Shown here piece by piece: positions 34,060-41,261 of a stretch of DNA of 46,372 nt; within the stretch, counting starts at the first letter, position 1; each line of letters starts with the position of its first letter. The notes under the pieces are model-generated. The model was not told the origin of the DNA and did not search any database. It saw only the letters and a program-made list of their open reading frames with translations. The DNA lies in NCBI GenBank assembly GCA_018895275.1, contig JAHIOQ010000157.1, forward strand, positions 1 through 46,372. Reading direction: 5' to 3'. The position numbers and the translations under genes were made by a program. Origin of the DNA: Candidatus Omnitrophota bacterium. Lineage in GTDB: Bacteria; Omnitrophota; Gorgyraeia; B26-G9.

Positions 34060-34369
34060 TTCTCAATTAGAATTATTTAATATCGGGGGCAACGTTGATT
34101 AACGAATTAAAGTTTTAAAAGTAACATTGCTTTTTTAAAACTATTTCTCTCCCCTTTACTTTAACTATGCCTGTCGCCACTTACTTTATTCTCTTTATCC
34201 CCAACGTCTTTCACCTGTTTATTTAATCTAAAATATTAGCGATTTTGCCCTTGTATTTAAAAATAACACTGCTAACTACTTGAAAATGCAAGAGAAAAGT
34301 AAACGGAGAATGGTACCAGAACTGTTATAACCCGCCCCTTTTTCCCTCCGTGCCGGTCTTTTTTTTATT
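34060..34369. other. AT-rich spacer upstream of drmE
   Basis: No gene is supported here. It holds only very short frames, and no clear -35/-10 pair for drmE could be fixed. A G-rich/C-rich stretch at about 34330-34360 ends in a T-run on the plus strand. The drm promoter may lie here or come from the collapsed lexA promoter at 34401-34416. Confidence 0.3.
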
Positions 34370-34416
34370 GTAACTTCATTATCAACCAACGCGACATACG
34401 AAGTCAATGATTTTTA
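34370..34416 (-). pseudogene. Collapsed copy of a lexA-type gene (promoter fused to catalytic-Lys region)
   Basis: Two blocks match the lexA gene of this window in the same order and orientation: 34401-34416 equals 41917-41932 (around the lexA -35, 16 nt), and 34370-34393 equals 41404-41427 (24 nt, coding ALVDNEVT before the catalytic Lys). Seven bases replace the more than 480 bp between them in the intact gene. After the second block the copy still reads T-I-K. It is an internally deleted repressor gene. Confidence 0.75.
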
Positions 34417-34475
34417 GTATCGAGCTATTTCCGCTGTAAGCATTTTTCGCGGATTTTTGTTAAAAAACCATTTAT

Positions 34476-34618
34476 TTCTCTCACAAAGTTCACCAAGCAC
34501 ACAGAGAAATCAAATTTTTCCATTGATAACTCTTTTTGTTTAACAGATTTTAACTCCACGAGAACCATATCATTAACAGTTATATTACTCTGTGGACTTT
34601 GCGCCCTTTGTGAGAGAA
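34476..34618. repeat. 143-bp element with 13-bp terminal inverted repeats
   Basis: TTCTCTCACAAAG (34476-34488) and its exact complement CTTTGTGAGAGAA (34606-34618) bound a non-coding AT-rich interior, with further complementary words next to the ends (CACACAGAG inside left, CTCTGTGGA inside right). Related in wording to the periodic repeats near 15.1 and 16.2 kb. It may be a miniature transposable element or a large hairpin that terminates transcription after the SEC-C gene. Confidence 0.55.
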
Positions 34619-34648
34619 TTTTATTTCTACTGCGGACATGCCAAAGGA

Positions 34649-35260
34649 TTATGTGATTTTTATCACCTTATTTGAAAGAAGACGCTTCTCTTGCCGCACT
34701 TCTACTTCAGAACTATCTTTATGAATTGTCTCTTTTATTACGCGGTTAGTCACGGTATCGATATAAGAGCGTAATGTATCATCCAATTCCTGAAATTCCG
34801 GCCAAAGTGTCTTGTCAATAAAACTCTTGGAAACCAACGCCATTACCGTTGTGTATTTTTGTCCGCTGTAACGATACGTGTCTATCCCGTAACGGCGGCA
34901 TAACGCGACAAAAAGACGGCGTGACCACATATCTCCCATGCTGAATTTAAATTCAACCGGCGGGTCTATTTCCCTGATTTTGCGTAGTCTTTCACGGATC
35001 CTATCCAGGGCATTCTTTGCGGCCGCTTTTTCACCTTCATAGTTGGTCCCCGCGAATAAGGCCTCGATGCGCTGTAATTTAGCGATTAAAACATCTTCGC
35101 CCGCATCATGAGTTTCTTTATTTTCGTTCATAGCAGAATCATTTCCATATCCGAAATCGTTTACGCCCGGCATCGAATCACTTTTTCCATAACAACACTT
35201 TTTAAATTTCTTCCCGCTTCCACACGGACAGGGGGCATTTCTGCCGACTTTTTCCGTCAT
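34649..35260 (-). CDS. SEC-C motif protein with DUF2786-like region
   Basis: 203 residues. The N-terminal SEC-C zinc motif is textbook: GRNAPCPCGSGKKFKKCC (residues 5-22). After a linker, IAKLQRIEALFAGTNYEGEK and the following helix resemble DUF2786, and the C-terminal 90 residues (MWSRRLFVALCRRYGIDTYR ... ) match the segment that usually follows DUF2786 in phage and island genes. The ATG overlaps the end of the broken restriction gene as ATGA, so this gene was once the second member of that operon. Its function is unknown; SEC-C often mediates protein or ribosome contact. Confidence 0.75.
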   Translation of the reverse strand: MTEKVGRNAPCPCGSGKKFKKCCYGKSDSMPGVNDFGYGNDSAMNENKETHDAGEDVLIAKLQRIEALFAGTNYEGEKAAAKNALDRIRERLRKIREIDPPVEFKFSMGDMWSRRLFVALCRRYGIDTYRYSGQKYTTVMALVSKSFIDKTLWPEFQELDDTLRSYIDTVTNRVIKETIHKDSSEVEVRQEKRLLSNKVIKIT

Positions 35261-35739
35261 GACTCACTCCAGCTTTTTGCCTTTCTGATACGATTCCAGC
35301 CCACCGGCAAGCGGCGATAGGCTTCCTTGTGTTTCAGTGCGGTTCAGCGCGACGGTTAAGGTCTTCGCGAACCTCCGGGTAAATATGGAATAACTTTGAC
35401 TTTAAGTCCGGGCCAACGTTAGAATCATCACGCACTGCTACCTTGGGCGTCTTCACCAAACCGCTCTCAATAGCGTCATTTAAACCAAAATCACAAACGA
35501 TCCAAGTAAACAGTTGCTCGCCTTGATTAATTTTACCTGTCGGCTTAAACGGTGTCGCGGATAAATCATAAGCTCTCAAAACACCCCGGGATGCGTGAAT
35601 ACGGTCAATACCGCTTACCCAAATCGTGGCTTTCTCTGTTTTTTTCGTCCTCTTGGCATATTCAATTTTCTCTGTCTTCGTTAGCGCTTCCCTGCGGCCA
35701 CAATACCCTGTTGGCAGCGCCGCCAGCTACGGCAATCTT
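35257..35739 (-). pseudogene. Remains of a DEAD-type restriction enzyme subunit
   Basis: The middle frame reads RTKKTEKATIWVSGIDRIHA, RGVLRAYDLSATPFKPTGK and VCDFGLNDAIESGLVKTPKV followed by RDD. SATPF is helicase motif III, and the DFGLNDAIESGLVKTP block belongs to restriction subunits of the type III / BPTD_3080 kind. Upstream, in another frame, is KIAVAGGAANRVLWPQG; downstream, again in another frame, is KHKEAYRRLPVGWNRIRKAK, whose TGA overlaps the SEC-C start. So at least two frameshifts or deletions and the loss of both ends (Walker A, nuclease) have occurred. Intact relatives have about 900 residues. Confidence 0.75.
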
Positions 35740-36011
35740 ATTTACAAAAAGAGTATAACACATTATAGTATAAAAGATTGGCGATTGTCATCAAATTTCG
35801 GATTGAGGATTTTCCGCTGCAAGGTTTTTACCCCGCACCCCGGAATGCCACGGCAGTAAAGCCGTAGATGGGAGGAGGAATCTCGAAAATAAAAGATTTT
35901 TATTGTTTTTCTCTGCGCTCTTTGCCGGCCTCGCCGTCACAGAGAAGCCTATCCCAAGATGGATAGGCGGGCGTCTCTGCGCGATAATTTCTTTTTTATC
36001 TTTGGAAAAAG
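35740..36011. other. Gene-free stretch with a stem-loop
   Basis: No coding frame that looks real. A hairpin GCCTATCC (35947-35954) / GGATAGGC (35961-35968) with a 6-nt loop sits inside AGAGA/TCTCT and CACAGAG words of the periodic-repeat type. It may end the transcript of the AAA ATPase gene. Confidence 0.45.
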
Positions 36012-37355
36012 CTAAATATTCCAAACCCGCAACAGAGCAACTTCTTCCGCCAAAAGCCATTTCCACAGAGGCACAGTCTTTACCGTATAACCGTTCAACT
36101 TTTCTTCGCCTTCCATTGCTTCAGTAATTATTGTGGCGGTAGAAATATTTAATTCTTTCATTGCTTTCCGGAGGCTGCGCAATTCACGGGCCTTTGTCTT
36201 ATCATCCCGCAAATTCCAGCAAACTTGAATCAAACTCGTTACCTTCAAACCTTCCTTGATAACAAAATCAACCTCGCGATGCTGTATATCTTTCCAGTAG
36301 AAGAGTTCTGTTTGGGGCTCAAGCATTTGTTTCCGCTTTAAGGCAAGAAAGACAATGTTTTCAGCAAGCCGTCCGATATTCTCAGAGAATCTAAAACCCA
36401 GCGAATTACATAATCCCGTATCTACGCAATAGATTTTGCGCGGGCTTTTTTCCTGTTCCTTTACCTTGTAAGAGAACCGTTTAAGTAAAAAAATGAGGTA
36501 GACATCTTCAAAATACCCCGAAAACCGTTCAACCGTATTGGTATGAACCTGAAGATATTTTCCGGCGGATGTAAATGACATAAGATTCGCGGCATTACTG
36601 AAATAATACTTGATGAGCGCTTTCATCGCCGGAGCTTTTCTGACACGAAATCTTTTAAGAAGATCTTTAGTTAGAAGATCGTCAAAGTAATTAAGCAAAA
36701 TCTCCGTCTTTTTCGCCGACAATGTCACTTCCGGAAAAGAACCTGCCTCTATGTATCTATGGAGAAACCCGTCTATCTGCGCCTCTTTTCCAACGGTATC
36801 GAAAGCGCCTTTTATTTCCACTTTGTTAAACATTAAATACTCCGCGAATGACAGCGGAAAAACGGTAAGGTCAAGATGTCTTCCCGTAAGAAGAGTCCCT
36901 AATTCCCGGCTTAATAAATGGGCATTCGATCCGGAAACAATAATTTTCGCTTTTTTCAGTTCATGCATCGTGCGCACCCATTTTTCCCACTCGCTTACTT
37001 CCTGAACTTCATCGAGAAAAATGAACGGCGTATCAGTCGGAGATAAAAATCCTTTATAAACGTCATAAATTTGCGCAAGCAGTTTTGTGTCAAGAGACGT
37101 AAAACGCGGATCTTCAAAATTCACAAAAAGAATATTTTCTCTCCTTACCCCTTTCTCAGAAAGCCTTCTGGCCATCTGACGCATGAGATATGATTTGCCC
37201 GCGCGTCTGGGGCCTGTTATCGTTATTATCTGATTAGACCCTGTAATAAGGCCTTCCAATCTATTAAGATAGACGCTTCTGAGAATGCCGATGTCTTGCC
37301 GGCCTTCCCAGTCATTCCAATCTTTCAATATGGACAAAATCTCATTTTTGTACAT
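36012..37355 (-). CDS. AAA ATPase with DUF4143 (AAA_14 type)
   Basis: 447 residues. Walker A ITGPRRAGKSYLMRQ (about residues 45-60), Walker B PFIFLDEVQEVSEWEKW, sensor KIIVSGSNAHLLSRE, then LTGRHLDLTVFPLSFAEYL, which is the AAA_14 block. The C-terminal DUF4143 follows: FSGYFEDVYLIFLLKRFSYK, IYCVDTGLCNSLG, AENIVFLALKRK and LFYWKDIQHREVDFVIKEG, a PD-(D/E)XK-like fold (the Asp in REVDF and a following basic residue) that may be inactive. These proteins are widespread, often isolated, and have no clear function. It has its own strong promoter and a palindromic operator directly before the start, suggesting regulated expression apart from the island. Confidence 0.85.
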   Translation of the reverse strand: MYKNEILSILKDWNDWEGRQDIGILRSVYLNRLEGLITGSNQIITITGPRRAGKSYLMRQMARRLSEKGVRRENILFVNFEDPRFTSLDTKLLAQIYDVYKGFLSPTDTPFIFLDEVQEVSEWEKWVRTMHELKKAKIIVSGSNAHLLSRELGTLLTGRHLDLTVFPLSFAEYLMFNKVEIKGAFDTVGKEAQIDGFLHRYIEAGSFPEVTLSAKKTEILLNYFDDLLTKDLLKRFRVRKAPAMKALIKYYFSNAANLMSFTSAGKYLQVHTNTVERFSGYFEDVYLIFLLKRFSYKVKEQEKSPRKIYCVDTGLCNSLGFRFSENIGRLAENIVFLALKRKQMLEPQTELFYWKDIQHREVDFVIKEGLKVTSLIQVCWNLRDDKTKARELRSLRKAMKELNISTATIITEAMEGEEKLNGYTVKTVPLWKWLLAEEVALLRVWNI

Positions 37356-37369
37356 TATTCGCGCTCCTG

Positions 37370-37397
37370 TTATACAAAATTCATATATTTTGTATAA
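37370..37397. promoter_or_regulatory. Operator of the AAA ATPase gene
   Basis: A perfect inverted repeat: TTATACAAAAT and ATTTTGTATAA (11 bp each) around 6 nt, between the -10 element and the ribosome site. A repressor bound here would block transcription start. The repressor is not evident in the window. Confidence 0.7.
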
Positions 37398-37407
37398 TAC
37401 ATAACAA

Positions 37408-37436
37408 AATATACGTCAAAAACGATATTTTGTCAA
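37408..37436 (-). promoter_or_regulatory. Strong sigma70-type promoter of the AAA ATPase gene
   Basis: TTGACA (37431-37436), 17-nt spacer, TATATT (37408-37413) on the minus strand, followed by the operator and CAGGAGC before ATG at 37355. Confidence 0.8.
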
Positions 37437-37484
37437 GCATTTTCATGTAGAATTTTTAACATGTAGCCCCCGTAGAGCATGTCG

Positions 37485-37507
37485 ACCTTATAGAAGGTGG
37501 TTTTTTT
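37485..37507 (+). terminator. Terminator-like hairpin
   Basis: ACCTT-ATAG-AAGGT, GG and seven T on the plus strand. The only plus-strand transcript it could end is unknown; on the minus strand it lies after the coiled-coil gene with a preceding A-run only. Confidence 0.35.
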
Positions 37508-37578
37508 ATTTTATCAGCCGGCTCAAAATATTCCCTTCCTGCATTCGCTGCATGGTCTACATGTGTAAATTTAATTTG

Positions 37579-38661
37579 TTACTCCTGCCCCTGCCGCTTA
37601 TTTTTCTCTATAATTTGGCTAAGATTGTTCAACGCTTTTACATTCGCCGAACCTTCTACGGCTTTTACGGCAATATCCTGCACTTTACCATAGGCTTTTT
37701 CCAACTGCTGAGATAAATTATCTATCTGTTTACTTTGATCACCGACAACTTTACTGAATGATTCGATTTTTGTCTTAAAAACGTTTCTCTCGCCGTCAAA
37801 CTCTTTCTTAAGTATTTCTTCATTTTTGGCGGCTTCTTCTTTTAATTTTTTCGTCGTATCCCCGATTGCCCTGTTTACTGCCGTTTCAACATCCTTAGAA
37901 GCGGTTTCCACTTTCTTTTGCAGCGCATCAAGCTGTTTTTCTTTCTCGGAAGCATTAATTTCCCGTTCCTGCAATGATTTTTCTTTTTCAAGTTTATATT
38001 TTTCGACTTCTTCTCTTTTAGCCGCAAGTTCTTTTTCTAACTTTGCCGTTTCATCATTAAATTTATTTTTAACCAGCATTTGTTCGCGTTGAAAAGCATA
38101 ATTAAATTCCTCTTTCTGGCGTTCCCTCATTTTTTTCTCTTCCGCGTCTCGCTTGCCGGCCGTCTCATTATACTCTTTCTTTTCCCGCTCCCAATCCGCT
38201 CTTTCACCTGCCGTCTCATCTTCGAACTGTTTTTTCACGTAATTCATCTGCTCGTCAAACTCTTCCTTTTTTCTCTTTTGTACTTCGATTAAAGCCGCTA
38301 AGGCATTTGCCGATTTCTCTATTTCATAAACTTCCTGCAATTCCTTATTTTTAACATCAATGGCTTCCTGTATTCTCCGGTATTTGTTCGTCTCCTCCTC
38401 CAGCTTATCCGTTATCTGGGATAACATTTTACCTATGTCCATTTTAAGATCATTAATATGCTTGGTTATGCTGTCGGAAGATACGGTATCGGCAAATTTA
38501 ACCGTTTCTTTCTCTTTCTTTTCCTCCACTTTCTTCTCCGGTTTTAATTCGCTTTCCGCCTTTTGTTCAAGCTCCTGTTTTGCGGCATGAAAAGCGTCCA
38601 ATATTTCTTTTTTTGTGCTCGTTAACCCAACTTTCGCCAAGCTGTCTTTTTTCACATTCAT
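37579..38661 (-). CDS. Long coiled-coil protein
   Basis: 360 residues, no membrane segment. Residues 1-30 (MNVKKDSLAKVGLTSTKKEI) look like a short folded cap, followed by a Lys/Glu-rich linker and a near-continuous coiled coil from about 80 to 320 (ERADWEREKKEYNETAGKRD, QREQMLVKNKFNDETAKLEK). It ends with a helix, NVKALNNLSQIIEKNKRQGQ. It resembles scaffold or SMC-like arms without ATPase heads. Its 5' leader, with ribosome site AGGAGG, is the 32-bp repeat that also forms the 3' end of the SNF2 gene, including that gene's last codons, so it was probably once directly downstream of a SNF2 gene. It now follows a DNA methyltransferase. Function unknown, probably linked to the helicase. Confidence 0.6.
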   Translation of the reverse strand: MNVKKDSLAKVGLTSTKKEILDAFHAAKQELEQKAESELKPEKKVEEKKEKETVKFADTVSSDSITKHINDLKMDIGKMLSQITDKLEEETNKYRRIQEAIDVKNKELQEVYEIEKSANALAALIEVQKRKKEEFDEQMNYVKKQFEDETAGERADWEREKKEYNETAGKRDAEEKKMRERQKEEFNYAFQREQMLVKNKFNDETAKLEKELAAKREEVEKYKLEKEKSLQEREINASEKEKQLDALQKKVETASKDVETAVNRAIGDTTKKLKEEAAKNEEILKKEFDGERNVFKTKIESFSKVVGDQSKQIDNLSQQLEKAYGKVQDIAVKAVEGSANVKALNNLSQIIEKNKRQGQE

Positions 38662-38668
38662 CTTATCC

Positions 38669-38700
38669 CTCCTGTTTTTTAATTCTTTTAATTTTCAACG
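38669..38700. repeat. 32-bp direct repeat, copy B (in front of the coiled-coil gene)
   Basis: Exact copy of 23503-23534, same orientation, 15.2 kb away. Here the DNA methyltransferase ends inside it in a different frame, while the V-E-N-stop codons of the SNF2 gene can still be read as a relic. Confidence 0.9.
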
Positions 38701-39495
38701 CGACGAGAGAATACTATCTTTAAAAATAGTTCGATTCTCACCGTCGTCCAATTTTCTAAAAACAAACAAGTGCTCATGCATAATCAAAAGAAAGTCCTTC
38801 TCCTGAGCGCTCCAGTATCGGGTAGTCGAACAATTGTGCTGAACCTTAATAATATCTTCCTTCAGAATGAACCCGGCTTTTAAAAATCGTTGCGAGACCG
38901 AAAAAGCCAACGGAACATAATGCCTGCGCCGGCGGGTATCGCCAATAAGAATAGCGCAATACTTCCCGGGCTTTAGCACACGATAACATTCCCGGGCAAT
39001 TTTCTCCATTTCGTCACAAAACTTCTGCAGACTGCTTATCGCGGAAAGGTCTCCATCAACAACGTTAGTTCCGTATTTGATTATATTTAAGTAAGGCGGA
39101 TGAGTCGCGATAAGGTCGATGCTTTCATCTTCAATAGATTTTATGTCGCGGGCATCTCCTTGCCTGATAACCGGCTCATAGCATTTCTCGCAATTGAATT
39201 GGCAGGATTCTTGAGCCAGATTAACGACCTCGGAGTGTATATCGAAGCCTATGCCCCGACGGCTTAACGATTTCGCTTCAATCATCGTAGTGCCACTGCC
39301 GACCATGGGATCCAGGACAGTGTCGCCTTCTTTGGAATAAAGCCGGATAAGGTTGCCCGGAATCTGCGGGGCCCAGTTGCCCCTGTATTTCGCGTTATGC
39401 GTAAGCCATTTCCCTCTGTTTGGGAATGACCAAACCGTTGTAGTCTGTATTTCAAACTTATCGGAGGGAATATCATCTGTTACACTATTTTTCAT
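38695..39495 (-). CDS. DNA methyltransferase, N4/N6 amino type
   Basis: 266 residues from ATG 39495 (AGGA upstream; a TTG just before is an alternative). The order of motifs is: target-side start VWSFPNRGKWLTHNAKYRG, AdoMet motif I in DPMVGSGTTMIEAK (about 63-76), GIGFDIHSEVV, then motif IV LIATHPPYLNII (HPPY at about 133-136 in place of DPPY). The C-terminus IKVQHNCSTTRYW, DFLLIMHEHLFVFRK is common to these enzymes. Methylates the amino group of adenine or cytosine in DNA. It overlaps the endonuclease gene by 11 nt. With the Dam-type enzyme it gives two methyltransferases and one endonuclease, as in DpnII-like systems, where the second enzyme protects single-stranded DNA. Its last codons fall in the 32-bp repeat. 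Confidence 0.8.
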   Translation of the reverse strand: MKNSVTDDIPSDKFEIQTTTVWSFPNRGKWLTHNAKYRGNWAPQIPGNLIRLYSKEGDTVLDPMVGSGTTMIEAKSLSRRGIGFDIHSEVVNLAQESCQFNCEKCYEPVIRQGDARDIKSIEDESIDLIATHPPYLNIIKYGTNVVDGDLSAISSLQKFCDEMEKIARECYRVLKPGKYCAILIGDTRRRRHYVPLAFSVSQRFLKAGFILKEDIIKVQHNCSTTRYWSAQEKDFLLIMHEHLFVFRKLDDGENRTIFKDSILSSR

Positions 39496-40186
39496 CAACT
39501 GTTCCTATTTGTAACTGTGAAATAATTTTCTCATTTGTATAACTCTTTTTAAAATAAAAAGCCCGCCTTCTAACTTTAATTATCCCCCCTTTGCCATCGG
39601 GAGCGTTAGTAAGATCACGGTTGTTTTTACCTTTTGTTTTTGGTTCGATAAAACGCCCCATACTGCAAGAAAGCTTATCAGCCTCTCCCCGTATTACATA
39701 TTCTTGTATATCTTCCCAATCTTTTTTTAATGTTTCTTGCGTTTCGATACAAGGTACATCTATAAACCAGTCAAGAATAACATATTCATCTTGAGATACC
39801 GATTTCCCCCTAACTTTTCTAACACCATAGGCTATCCAAAAAATAGTTTCGATTTTTTCTCGAATTTCTGCGGTTTCCCACTTTTCTCGTGCTAAACGAA
39901 CATAATTAATCATTTTTATTTGAGTTGGTTCTTTAGCTTTATGATTCTTTAATTGTACCGGCAATACTTTTATTTCTATCTTTAGCTGTTCAAGATCTGC
40001 CTTGGGGGAGCTATTGTTAGTTAACCCAAACAGATTTTCAACAATAAGCCCGGCGGCACCCTTCTTAAAATGCATGTGCTTATATTGTCCGAGTTCTTGA
40101 ACAATATTGCCAAGACTTTTCCCCTTGTGCCGTTCAATAATATCGATATATGGTTTGAGTGCTTTAAATTTTTTACTAGAAAGCAT
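39485..40186 (-). CDS. MutH/Sau3AI-type restriction endonuclease, predicted GATC
   Basis: 233 residues. The MutH/Sau3AI core is clear: HKGKSLGNIVQEL, then KKGAAGLIVENLFGL, and the catalytic block SSPKADLEQLKIEIKVLPV with Asp-x(n)-Glu-x-Lys. KEPTQIKMINY follows. The family cuts at or near GATC. It begins 5 nt after the Dam-type gene stop, so expression is coupled with protection. No HTH or second catalytic domain is seen, so it probably acts as a dimer. Site specificity is inferred from the family and the Dam-type neighbour. Confidence 0.8.
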   Translation of the reverse strand: MLSSKKFKALKPYIDIIERHKGKSLGNIVQELGQYKHMHFKKGAAGLIVENLFGLTNNSSPKADLEQLKIEIKVLPVQLKNHKAKEPTQIKMINYVRLAREKWETAEIREKIETIFWIAYGVRKVRGKSVSQDEYVILDWFIDVPCIETQETLKKDWEDIQEYVIRGEADKLSCSMGRFIEPKTKGKNNRDLTNAPDGKGGIIKVRRRAFYFKKSYTNEKIISQLQIGTVDEK

Positions 40187-40191
40187 TATGG

Positions 40192-41100
40192 CTAATAGTT
40201 CATCACTAAAATCTCAGTGATAAAACCTCTCCTTTCAGCATTACAATTTATTAATCTCGTCGCGTTTAAACGCTCAATATGATACCCGTTATACAAATCA
40301 TCAAAGAACTCATCCGTAGGATTAACATTCTTTGGGTCGGAATTGCTCAGCATCACACTTACGCCCCGGTGATCAAGCTCGCCAAACACTCGACACAATC
40401 GCTTTTGTTCATTGTCACCAAAACTATCTTTAGAATAACTGGTAAAACTCGCCGTGGCGCTTATCGGCCTATACGGCGGGTCAAAATACACAAAGGAATT
40501 ATTATCCGCGTGTTCTAAACACTGCTCAAAATCACCGCAAGAAACTTCCGCGTTTTGCAACAAGTCATGCACGGCAAGAAGATTATCCTCATTACAAATT
40601 GCAGGATTGTTATACCGGCCAAACGGCACATTAAACTCACCTTTTGAATTAACACGGTAAAGACCGTTAAAACATGTCTTGTTTAAAAAAATCAAAAGAG
40701 CCGCACGCCTTAAATGACTATTAGCAGACCTTCTTCGTAAAAATCCATTAAACTCTTCACGCTTGTCATAAAAAAGTTTTTCTCGGGCTTTGTCGGACCC
40801 GTAAAGATACTCTTTCTCTAAGGAGTTAAGCTCCTTGACCAGTTTTTTAACATTTGTCTGAATAACCTTATAACAAATAGCCACTGATGGATTAAGTTCA
40901 TAAAGATAAGCATACTCAAAATCATAATGATCCGCAAGCCAAAAATAAATCGCGCCACCACCTAAAAATGGTTCAAAATATTTTTTAATTTTACCAGTTT
41001 TTAATGCTGGCGGTAAAAATGTAGATATTTGGCCTATGAGCTGACTTTTACCTCCAGCCCATTTAAGAAAGGGTTTGATTTGTCTGTTTATTGTTATCAT
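40192..41100 (-). CDS. Dam-type adenine DNA methyltransferase (D12 class)
   Basis: 302 residues. Start block KPFLKWAGGKSQLIGQI (residues 9-25), AdoMet site YFEPFLGGGAIYFWL (about 41-55), YLYELNPSVAICYKVI, LNKTCFNGLYRVN, and catalytic FVYFDPPYRPI (DPPY at 207-210). The C-terminus LNATRLINCNAERRGFITEI is typical of GATC-specific Dam/DpnM enzymes (RxIxxxxxxR). It methylates adenine N6. It is the first gene of the restriction-modification set, so the host would be protected before cutting. Ribosome site GGGAAGAG. An immediately upstream frame and a palindrome (41176-41189) may be part of its control. Confidence 0.85.
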   Translation of the reverse strand: MITINRQIKPFLKWAGGKSQLIGQISTFLPPALKTGKIKKYFEPFLGGGAIYFWLADHYDFEYAYLYELNPSVAICYKVIQTNVKKLVKELNSLEKEYLYGSDKAREKLFYDKREEFNGFLRRRSANSHLRRAALLIFLNKTCFNGLYRVNSKGEFNVPFGRYNNPAICNEDNLLAVHDLLQNAEVSCGDFEQCLEHADNNSFVYFDPPYRPISATASFTSYSKDSFGDNEQKRLCRVFGELDHRGVSVMLSNSDPKNVNPTDEFFDDLYNGYHIERLNATRLINCNAERRGFITEILVMNY

Positions 41101-41109
41101 TACTCTTCC

Positions 41110-41253
41110 CTATGGATATAATAAGTTAAGTTCGATCGCTTTAGGTTTCCTATTCATTTCCAAATATTTTCTCCCTGTTACCGGTAACAATATAATTGCA
41201 CTTTTTTTATGTTTATTTCCATCGTAAATCCCTTTCAAATCAACAAATATATC
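41110..41253 (-). other. 47-codon open frame between lexA-type gene and Dam-type gene
   Basis: From the TAA just after the lexA-type gene to TAG at 41110 the frame reads DIFVDLKGIYDGNKHKKSAI, then ILLPVTGRKYLEMNRKPKAI and ELNLLYP. It looks like protein but has no clear start (TTG, or an internal ATG at 41159-41157 that gives 15 residues). It could be a leader peptide of the restriction operon or the tail of a lost gene. Confidence 0.35.
41176..41189. promoter_or_regulatory. Palindrome upstream of the restriction-modification genes
   Basis: TGTTACCGGTAACA, a perfect 14-bp palindrome, 75 nt before the Dam-type ATG. Possibly the operator for a controller of the restriction set; no controller gene is adjacent. 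Confidence 0.4.
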
Positions 41254-41261
41254 TTATGTAC

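Noticed and set aside
35791-36066. A 91-codon minus-strand frame after the AAA ATPase gene
   Set aside because: It overlaps the end of the AAA gene in another frame and includes the hairpin; no ribosome site.
37485-37507. Considered as the end of a plus-strand gene
   Set aside because: No plus-strand gene precedes it; kept only as a low-confidence terminator-like hairpin.
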